The position numbers and the translations under genes were made by a program. The notes under the pieces are model-generated. The model ran no database searches. It was not told where the DNA came from and saw nothing but the letters and a program-made list of their open reading frames with translations. From positions 197,973,887 through 198,037,886 of the forward strand of contig CP136062.1 in NCBI GenBank assembly GCA_032622095.1: DNA of 64,000 nucleotides. Direction: 5' to 3'. Shown here one piece after another: positions 55,946 through 64,000 of this stretch. The DNA is from Siphonodentalium dalli (Eukaryota > Mollusca > Scaphopoda > Gadilida > Siphonodentaliidae). Positions within the stretch are counted from its first letter, which is position 1, and every line of letters begins with the position of its first letter.

Positions 55946-58430
55946 TTCATTTAGTGTATGTAGGAATTTGTATGCCCAACACCAACGTAACACGCCTTTC
56001 GCATGACAGGCATATGAATTGTTGTATTTGGCGTGTCAAGTCGTCATTATTTTTCGAAATTTTATCGAGGCGGCGAAATGTTCGCTTTTTCGTAATGTTT
56101 TGGCCCTGGGCTCATGGATCCGCAAATATATGTATTGTTGTGGGTAGATTAGGTTACCACACATCTTCGGAATGCAAAATCGGCGATATTTTTATTGTCT
56201 AACTCCGAAAAACGACCTTTGAAAATTTAAAAATGTTCAGGTTCAGATTCGCAATATTCCCGATGATTTTGTTCAGGTTCAGACACAATTTTCGTTCGGG
56301 TTCGGACAAATTTTGTTCAGGTTCGGACAAATTTCGTTCAGGTTCGGACGCATCAAAACTTCACCTAGAAGTGACATGCCGAGGTGCAGTCGCGTTCGTA
56401 TTGTGCGTGTTATGCATTGTTATATCTAAATATGTCAGCTGAAATTTCCAAATATATTGGTGGTAAATTCTCCGAATTAATGGGATAAAAGCCACAGTTA
56501 AATATTCTGGAGGAATGTCGGCTATACACCACCTAGTGCACGGGGAATGAAATTACATTGCCATATTAAATATGAGCAACAGTGCATGGTAATATTAGTT
56601 ATCTTCTGCAATATCGGGGGTAGGCTACATGGATATGTAATACATGTTTCTCGATTTTGAACACCGAGGCGGAGCCAAGGGGTTTCAAAAAGAGACATCC
56701 GGGTATTAAATCTCCATGTATCACACGATGTTGGCGGAGATAACGATGTTGTCCCCACATCAATAGCTACCACGTGGTGTGCTTTTCATAGGTTATCAGA
56801 TAAATTCACACCAATCAGCACAAATAAGAATAATTCAGTATCCGATCGATCCTGTGTCAGGTGACGTCAATCTCAGCGTGCTAGAACAACGTCACGATTA
56901 GTGAAACTGCTAGTTCAAGGGTAATTCATAACCCCGATGTTTCACGTGCTATTATACCCCCATTGTCAAGAGTTACGGGGGACATGGTGCATGATTTAAA
57001 CGTAACGTTGTTGTCAATCAGATTGATAGTTACAAGCGGCTGTGGGGACAAGTGTTTTTGTTATATGTTTCTCTATGAAATAGCCGTGATTTTTTGCCAG
57101 GACTTTGACATGGATAACACTTTCCAAACTTTGCTTAGATATTGTTATCTCACTGTAGATACTTCTGTTTAAAAAAGGTAAACAATTATTGGCGCGTGTA
57201 TTATCAATGGAACTACTCGAAATTCCGCGGAATATTGAAAATAGTTCATTACTGCGATAAGTTCTAAAAATAAAAAATGATCCCGTTTTATTACGTATTC
57301 AGTCGATATTTGTTAATTGGGTTTCTGTGTGTAATATTTAACCATTGGGTATGCACTATTCTTTTAGGCGCAAGTAGGTCATTTTCCACCCAAATTTAGT
57401 CATGCTTAATTTGCCAACGGAAACAGCTGATATTGTTTGCATCGTTTGCATCGTTTGCATCGTTTGCATCGCTATATACTTCGGCGTCTAAATTCTTGTT
57501 TCGATAGACAAATACTTGTAGTTTTGCAGAATTGCTTACCATAAGTATAACATAAAGAGAACACCTATGGTTTCTCGAATAATATATTCCTGAAATATCA
57601 CCGCTCGTGAAGATTCGCATATTGCAGGTATTATTCGGCAAACCATATAGGTATTCTCTATGTTCGCATAGTGCTGAATAGAACGCAACATGTTCGGGCT
57701 CTAATTAGTAGTCGTGTGACAAATGGTTTAACTTGTAACTGGATTCAGCAAATGAGGCGAAACACATAAGGCTTATATTGAAAAGAATATGTTTGGTATG
57801 AATACCCAAATATATCATTCAGGTATTGATACAAAACATGGTATCTATTGTCTATCTATCATTTTGTTTTTTCAGATAGCTGCTAAAACAAAATGAAATA
57901 CAACTGTTATTACTGCTCTTTCGGAAGTGAGGCCATTCAACATGCCACGTGTTCCCCATTTATCGTTTTTTTTTACGAATAGAAGATAATCAATACACAA
58001 AACACAATAATAACGCGACTGCACCTCGGCATGTCACTTCTATGCGAGGTTTTTGATGCGTCCGAACGAAATTTGTCCGAACCCGAAAAAAAATTGTGTC
58101 TGAACCTGAACAAAATCATCGGGAATATTGCGTATCTGAACCTGAACATTTTGAAATTTTCAAAGGTCGTTTTTCGGAGTTAGACAATAAAAATATCGCC
58201 GGTTTTGCATTCCGAAGATGTGTGGTAACCTAATCTACCCACAACAATACATAAATTTGCGGATCCATGAGCCCAGGGCCAAAAAATTACGAAAAAGCGA
58301 ACATTTCGCTGCCTCGATAAAATTTCGAAAAATTATGACGACTTGACACGCCAAATACAACAATTCACATGCCTGTCATGCAAAAGGCGTGTTACGTAGG
58401 TGTTGGGTATACAAATTCATACATAACTGT
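55946..58430. repeat. Long inverted repeat, about 440-480-bp arms around 1.55 kb
   Basis: The left arm (about 55946-56428) and right arm (about 57985-58430) share, in opposite orientation, GCATGACAGGCAT.TGAATTG, TTGGCGTGTCAAGTCGTCAT and TTTTGGCCCTGGGCTCATGG. GGTAGATTAGGTTACCACAC, CCGAAAAACGACCTTTGAAA and AGAAGTGACATGCCGAGGTG also match. The left arm has an extra expansion of TTC(A/G)GGTTCGGACAAATTT units at 56290-56350 that the right arm lacks. The spacer has no transposase or other recognised gene. Confidence 0.9.
57435..57470. repeat. 9-bp microsatellite, four units
   Basis: Four perfect copies of GTTTGCATC. They translate as a repeating Asp-Ala-Asn frame on the minus strand, which is not a gene. 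Confidence 0.92.
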
Positions 58431-59230
58431 TTAAAGGTGTATCACCGAAAGATGTCGTTAATTGATGCTTGGAGACAATATATACACTTACCGTTTATCT
58501 TCTTTACTGCGCGCCGCCATCTTGGAATGTCCGAACCTAAACGGGTATCCGACAGTGACTTTTGTCGGTTCAATTCAGTCTGAATTATTCTAAGATACCT
58601 AACTGTTCCGTTTGTCACGAATCATTCGGGGGTTTAATTAACTATATTTAAATACTTCCAGTAATTATAAGTAAGTAAATGATTGCATTGTTACGACGAT
58701 TTTCAATAATACTAAACCCAGGATGAATATATATAAATAGTAGGGTATAACAAAATGGTTTCTCCATCTGACGAAGCCAAATGACTATAAACAAAAATTC
58801 GACGACGCACACAGGTAATCTATATTCCGGGCCGAGATGGATGGAAAGCTTGTATTGTGAGGCTGGATTCGTAATTTTGAGTTTGAACCCAAGGTTTAAT
58901 ATCGAAAATGAAATGGTTGATTTGCCGTTCGTGCGCGTACTCGGGTACTGAATTGTATAAATGAAGTTGTATACATATTTATTACACGCTTGTTCCTAGA
59001 AGTACAATGTTATTGCTGTTCCATATTTACAAATCCGTATGGAACGTACGTTCCATACGCATGTCGTTGACGTAAAATGACGTACATAACGTTCGCCTCA
59101 ACCATGAAACTGGAACTATTTAAATAAAAGAATCATCACAGATGACAAACACGCCCTGTATGAGCCTAAATAAATATTCTAATCCTGTATTTTTAATGCA
59201 CGGATTCTAGGACGCGAAGCGTGTAATAAA
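58431..59230. other. Unassigned DNA with a 24-bp perfect palindrome
   Basis: CGTATGGAACGT followed directly by its reverse complement lies at 59036-59059. GCCGCCATCTTGG at 58511-58523 matches the general YY1 binding motif, but no transcript start is evident. Confidence 0.5.
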
Positions 59231-59322
59231 CACAGGTCGACACGATGTGTAAATGGGTTTGTCGATACGGCACTCGTGCTGTATATATCGACAAACCCAT
59301 TTACACATCGTGTCGTTCTGTG
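59231..59322. repeat. Hairpin, about 37-bp arms
   Basis: CACAGGTCGACACGATGTGT followed by AAATGGGTTTGTCGATA pairs with the complementary sequence ending TCGTTCTGTG. The loop is CGGCACTCGTGCTGTATA-like and can itself partly pair (GCACTCGTGC). Confidence 0.9.
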
Positions 59323-59806
59323 TATGTATGGTGATAGTGAATGTAGTTACATTGTACTTATACACATCTTCGGAATCAGAAGTGCTATATTTGCGACTAA
59401 CGGAACAATAGGAATATATCAATCTTCATTGATTGCATAATTATATGAATGAATACTTCCGCGATCCATGCATTGTCATTTCCACCTTTGTTCATTTTCA
59501 AGACAAATGAATCAATAAATCTATAAATGTGAAGTAAATGAGGTTATAACATTCAATGGTCCGATGGTTCTGAAATATTGTGTCACAATAATCGCTTGTA
59601 CCAAATTTCACAAAGAAGTTCCTGACATATTTTGAGAAAATCCATTTTTAAAATACCAGGAAATTTTGGCAAAACGTGCGTCTGACCCTTAATCGGTAAA
59701 GAACCACCACACCATGTAGAGTGGACCGGTGCATGTTGTAGTCCGTGCGATCGAAATCACTGTAGATGAGAATATTCACATTGGATAAACAGTACAAACC
59801 ACTTAC

Positions 59807-60129
59807 CTGAAGCAGGTATCGACGAGGCGAGAGTCTACTTTTAGATTAAAATAATGCAGAATAAAATAATCAATAACATAAAAACAAGTTTTCTGACTGG
59901 AAGACGGATTAGTGACAACTATGAATGCAACTTTATACTGTGCTGGCTTCATTTGAGCGAACGACTCTGTTTTTGGAAATAAACGGCCCATGATCACTTC
60001 AGAAAATAATTTTCTCGCAAACATTCCCTCTTCAAATGTCATTTTAACACATACACAGCATCGGTCGGAAATCCCACTTTGTTGCAACGGAAATGCCGTT
60101 TTTGTTTCAGCACATACATGTTTCGACAT
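59807..60129 (-). CDS. Possible first exon of an unknown minus-strand gene
   Basis: Reading leftwards, an ATG at 60129 opens a 107-codon frame (MSKHVCAETKTAFPLQQS...CCVCVKMTFEEGMFARKLF...VDSRLVDTC). It runs to a consensus splice donor, TTCAG-GTAAGT, whose TAA would otherwise stop translation. The match to the donor consensus is what sets this frame apart from the many random ones. The product is not recognised and shows a cluster of cysteines near residue 25. No second exon or promoter was identified. It would lie inside intron 2 of the PAN-like gene on the opposite strand. It could equally be chance. Confidence 0.28.
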
Positions 60130-60902
60130 TACCTGGGCTTCGGTGTTTTCACAATAAGAAAGTATAGACTATTTATTTGGACACTCTCTCGTCGGTCACT
60201 GTACATCTAGTTGTCGAAGTTTCTGATCAGTAGTTGCGGAAAATATGTACATCAAACTGTGATGATGGGATTTGTGTACAAAGACGAAACCATGCATTAG
60301 GTTTCCATAGTATAGGCATGTTCCACCTCCCGATGGTCATTATTAACATTCAGGATACACAGGATGAAGACATTGTTCCGTTCTACATCCGTGTTCCGAT
60401 TTATAGAGACAAGATGTTATTATTCAAGCACCTAACGTAATTGTGATCAACTATGTGTAAAGGTACTCAATCCGATTCGATGGTCCCCATATAATCAGAT
60501 TCCAACAACAACAACATTTTTAGAAATGCCGCTTCAGTTATCATAATCGATTAATTGCCCAAAAATAATGCTAACCACTGTCAACTATATATTAGAATAT
60601 TGCCCGAAACGTGTTATTTATCAACATGTTGTTCGACGAAATTTGGCCTTATTACCAACAGAAAGCCTCTTGATTTTAGAGTTATCCATCTTCATCCGCA
60701 ATTTGGTCCGAGACGGTCGACTGTTTACTGGGCCACAATCAATTCTCGATGGTGAAAAATGATAGATGCAAAAATCAATATCTAATAACTCTGAGCTTTG
60801 ATGGGTGGGTTCCTCGACTCGAATCAAATATTTTTTACCACATTAGTATAGAATTACATGCTGTAGTTCATCGAAAAACATGGTATGCAATTGAAGACTT
60901 CT
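60130..60902. other. Unassigned DNA, nothing recognised
   Basis: The three overlapping frames at 60555-60827 (both strands) and the frame at 60234-60440 have no domain or splice support. Confidence 0.45.
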
Positions 60903-61447
60903 GTCATTTTGTCGGGTAGAATCTGGGGAACAACATATCCAAAATCCGCCTTGGGGAAACTTTTCTATCCAAGATGGCGTACAAAATGGATGTTGGTATC
61001 GGCAATTGCTTCATTTCCTCGGTAGGTGCACCAATTAATACCAAATGCTTAATAAATATAAATATTGACAAACAATGATTGGTCGTAAAATAAACCATAT
61101 TTGTAGAATGTCTGTCCGAAAATGGCAGCCAAAATGGACAAAACCGAATGAAATTTACATTTTGTTCAAAAAGCAATATATAGCTAGTCCTATAACAAAC
61201 GTTCGAATTGTTCGAGAAATAATCAGTACAGAGTATAGGAAAAACTGTTGATCAGAGATGTACGAATTCACTCTAATGCATCTCGCGAGAGGGCAATCGA
61301 AAGCAGGGTCTCGTGCAACTGTTAAATCTGGACTTTGGACGCACAGAAACGGGTAAATATTGCAGTTGTATATGAGCTTTTTATCTTGAACCGTGTGATT
61401 ATAAGTGTAATTAAACATCTAAATGCGATTTAACAGGGATGTATTGA
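60903..61447 (+). repeat. Dispersed repeat D2, copy 2
   Basis: CATATCCAAAATCCGCCTTGGG, CAAGATGGCGTACAAAATGG, GGTAGGTGCACCAATTA, CCAAAATGGACAAAAC, TTCGAATTGTTCGAG, GCGAGAGGGCAATCGAAA, TTATCTTGAACCGTGTGATT and GATGTATTGATT follow the order seen at 35345-35862, in the same orientation, about 25 kb away. It has an extra AATATAAATATTGACAAACAA stretch relative to copy 1. Confidence 0.88.
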
Positions 61448-61532
61448 TTATATGAACCTAACCGTACAAACTTGTAACAAGCTAGATTTGGTATCGTTGG
61501 AAAGAGGAGACCTTCGTATATATATATATAAC

Positions 61533-61770
61533 ACTAGCAGGTTAGCCCGCCACTGGCGGCATTCTCAGAAACATGACTATATGAGAGTATATGAGCGTAT
61601 ATGAGCAAGGACACGGGCGCCTGCGAAATTGGACACAATTTGACCCGTCCAAAACACTCCCCGGACAAAAGTACACCTATTTTCGTCGAAATCCGCCAGT
61701 TTTACCCGATTTAACCTTGAATTGACTATTATGAAGGTCAAGATCAGGTCCTGATCACGATTTGATAAAG
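61533..61770 (-). mobile_element. Inverted Helitron-like element, family H2 (5'-truncated)
   Basis: In + coordinates it starts ACTAGCAGGTTAGCC and CGCCACTGGCG. This is the exact complement of the family H2 3' end at 21921-21947, so the element's 3' CTAG is at 61534-61537. Next come AATTTGACCCGTCCAAAACACTCCCC, ACAAAAGTACACCTA, TTTCGTCGAAATCCG and TTGAATTGAC, the complement of the common Helitron core. Similarity fades near 61770. Confidence 0.75.
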
Positions 61771-62050
61771 GCGAATATTTGTATACATGTAATTGAAGAT
61801 CTACTATACTCCAACATTGTAGAAATATCACGGACATGTCATATTAGAATGAGTTAACTAATATTGTTACCCAATAGTAGAGTTTTACTTCGTAAATCAT
61901 TGGGATTTAGAATTAACTGGTTAACCCCAAATTCGCGTTTGTAACGCCACAACGAACTGTTGCCGCCCTGAATTAACTGTTGCCCGGTTTGCAATCACGG
62001 TCAGCTTTCGTGACGTCGCGAGTGAACCCGACCCGAGCGAACTGTTGACA

Positions 62051-62134
62051 AAGCAATTATTTCATGTCTTTTGGGAACAGGCAAAATTGTTGTCAATTTT
62101 GACTGCTCCCAAAATACACATGAAATAGTTGCTT
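62051..62134. repeat. Hairpin, about 38-bp arms
   Basis: AAGCAATTATTTCATGT.TTTTGGGA.CAG pairs with CTGCTCCCAAAATACACATGAAATAGTTGCTT. The centre is CAAAATTGTTGTCAATTTTG, which continues the pairing almost to the tip. Confidence 0.85.
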
Positions 62135-62540
62135 ACTGAAGTAAATCAGAAACCATCTGGGACGAACAGTCGGCAGACAGATTTAACATTAATTTGTTTT
62201 TGTATGAAACGACTGAGTTCTGGTTATTTTTTTGATTTTTATTTTTTTTGGCCCGGATCTATTGCGGACCACTCTTATCGGCTGAGCACCCCAAAAGAGG
62301 TGACCCACTCTTACGAGATGGTCAAATTGTCTGTCGGGGTCCTCAGGCTGCGAACCAATAACGTGGAAGTCCCGTCCGATGGGGTGACCATCATCATCTG
62401 GCTCACGGAACAAAAAAACAACTGTCGGCATTACATTGACCATTCGGCCCATTTGCAACAACGCCACGTTGCCTATATCGCGGCGTTGCGAACACTTTGG
62501 GGTTTTGTTATAATAACTAATAGATTGTCATGATATTGAA
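62135..62540. other. GC-richer segment open in two opposing frames
   Basis: Between about 62240 and 62510 the base composition rises. Both the + frame 62129-62533 (EVTHSYEMVKLSVGVLRLRT) and the minus frame 62467-62189 (FLFREPDDDGHPIGRDFHV) stay open. Neither matches a family I know. The minus frame ends in a Lys/Ile run encoded by the T-rich sequence at 62222-62250. A retroposed gene fragment is possible but unproven. Confidence 0.3.
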
Positions 62541-64000
62541 GCATCTGGGGAATGATATGTAGATGTCAGCTTATATTTGCACATTCCGTATACAATTCGC
62601 TTAATTTTGGTACCCGAGGCCGGACGTTTTTTGCATTTTTGTTTCATTGACATATTTTCAACTGTTTTAAACATATTTGTTTATATGTTGTGGCTTGTTG
62701 CAATATGAGAAGCACTAATACATTCAATATTGTTATAATTACCTCCATAAGTTGATATAAAATGGAAAAATAGTGAATATTGTGGAGGTGGGTCCCAAAA
62801 TTTTCATTGATTTTTTTTTTTCGCGCAAATTTTTGTTATTGTTTCTGTTTCAGCTTGCTTGGCAGTTTTTATAATGAAAATTGTCTAGTTCACGGTGTAG
62901 TTCAATAAAAAAAATACCTCAGATAGCTCTAGGGTAGGGTGAACTTAATGCAGTCTGACAATATCAGCTAACAACTCATGACAGAATATTAATTACAATA
63001 ATCTTATACTCTTTATTCATACAGTTAGTTGATGTATGAGTGTAATGTATGAAATAAGTATTTGTATCAGTGTTTGTACACTAAAATTAATTGCATATCA
63101 GCATATGTGATACAATTATGGCCATGTGACCCTCAACGCAGGGCAACTCATTTTATTTTTAACCCTTCGAACATTATGGCCCCAGAGCATTAGTAGCACC
63201 GCTCCCACTCGTTCAGATAACCGCCGGTATTCTCAATGTATCAGAATAATGTAGAGTTAATAATATATAGTAGACACAGGTAGACATATAATAGTAAATC
63301 AAGAGTACAGTCGGTATACTGTAAAGAGAAGACCAAATTGGAGTTATCTTCCCTACACCAACACAATGACGTTATGCTTACTGTGACCTCATCTCCACGG
63401 TCACATGTCACTAAAGTGCACATCCGTGTATATGGATTTGGCACTAAATTGACCATCCGCGTTCAAACTCAAAGGGTTAAACATTATTTTAGGCCTAGTC
63501 CTAAGTCGTAATGCGAGGTCGGGTCGGTGGTCATGCAGGCATACATAAAAGCTAATTCATATGCACATTTTCCTTTTTGGTATTAGTATAGGCTCTAGGC
63601 CTACTAGTTGATGCTGGTTGATGTCTGAAAAAAAGATAAATTTAATTTTGTGTAATTTTTTATTCTATTATAGGCCCTAACACTGGCCCTAGTTATTTTT
63701 TGTTGTCATTCCAGGGGATTCAACATATTTTTCATCTACTCACACAGATGAATAGGCTGGGTTATAAATTTACCAATATAATCACATCATATTCTACCTT
63801 TGTTGATAGCTTAGAGTTTAATTTAGTTGAGATTATCGCTGATTACTGCTGATTGTCGCATAATTATCAGCCAAGAAAATATTTGTCTTGTACATGTTTG
63901 TAAACAGGAAGTAACATTTAATTTGGTCTTTCAAAGAAAGGACCAATATAGAGCGGTTGGTCGTTTTTACAGAGGGGACCAACATAAAGCGTTGGGGTTT
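62541..64000. other. Right-edge DNA, nothing recognised
   Basis: Acceptor-like sequences occur at 62852 (TTTCTGTTTCAG) and 63711 (GTCATTCCAG). The first meets a stop after six codons. The second has 37 open codons with no resemblance to the PAN-like protein. T-runs lie at 62810-62821. No exon is called. Confidence 0.4.

Noticed and set aside
56233..56442. Frame with SGSDKF repeats
   Set aside because: It is a translation of the GGTTCGGACAAATTT expansion within an inverted-repeat arm.
62840..62890. Strong acceptor-like TTTCTGTTTCAG as a candidate exon 3 of the PAN-like gene
   Set aside because: In the required phase the frame stops after six codons and shows no similarity to what the family should continue with.
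1..64000. tRNA, rRNA, snRNA genes and CRISPR arrays
   Set aside because: I looked for tRNA T-loop and anticodon-arm patterns, rRNA-like conserved blocks and regular spacer arrays, and found none. The tandem repeats have no unique spacers and the genome is eukaryotic.

Overview
This is eukaryotic, AT-rich, intron- and repeat-dominated DNA with no bacterial or organellar gene organisation. The repeat style (TTAA-flanked MITEs, short Helitrons carrying GACCTTGACC-type repeats, CR1/L2-type LINE ends, many long hairpins) and a two-exon secreted PAN/Apple-like gene fit a marine invertebrate, most likely a mollusc and possibly a bivalve. That assignment is inference.

Layout. 0.7-3 kb holds a CACACAA/TTGTGTGG-rich repeat, then a tandemly duplicated cluster of a TTAA-flanked MITE (family A). 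4.5-8.2 kb holds a decayed piggyBac transposase gene between two more family A copies. 10-14.2 kb holds local duplications, a 235-bp satellite and a hairpin. 14.2-18.4 kb is empty of anything I recognise. 18.4-24.7 kb holds a dispersed repeat pair, a 327-bp satellite, a Helitron and two hairpins. 26-28.3 kb holds a minisatellite split by a family A MITE, then the first copy of a double-hairpin MITE (family B). 29-31.7 kb holds a LINE endonuclease fragment and a 2.2-kb inverted repeat. 33.7-34.9 kb holds three Helitrons joined head to tail. 35-40 kb holds dispersed repeats, a CpG-rich stretch, a duplicated minisatellite and another Helitron. 41.3-45 kb is a degenerate repeat field carrying a family A MITE and the 3' end of a LINE. 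47.0 kb holds the only complete family B copy.

The one convincing host gene is on the + strand: exon 1 at 49401-49665 (signal peptide plus a PAN/Apple-like cysteine cluster) and exon 2 at 54612-54769. They are joined by good GT/AG sites in a compatible reading phase. The gene continues beyond exon 2, but I found no third exon before 64000. Its first intron has collected a dispersed hairpin element, a family B MITE and a 179-bp near-perfect hairpin.

The mobile elements fall into groups. Family B ends (TTAAC-CCTTTACCC) resemble the left end of the piggyBac remnant (TTAAC-TCTTTACTC), so a related transposase may have moved them. Family A also targets TTAA but has unrelated ends. The Helitrons share a TCTACTATA-like start and a GC hairpin followed by CTAG. 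I found no intact transposase, so these elements look like relics or depend on enzymes encoded elsewhere. The most novel-looking items are the three-Helitron array, the double-hairpin MITE, the minisatellite that preserves a MITE insertion site, and the two kilobase-scale inverted repeats.
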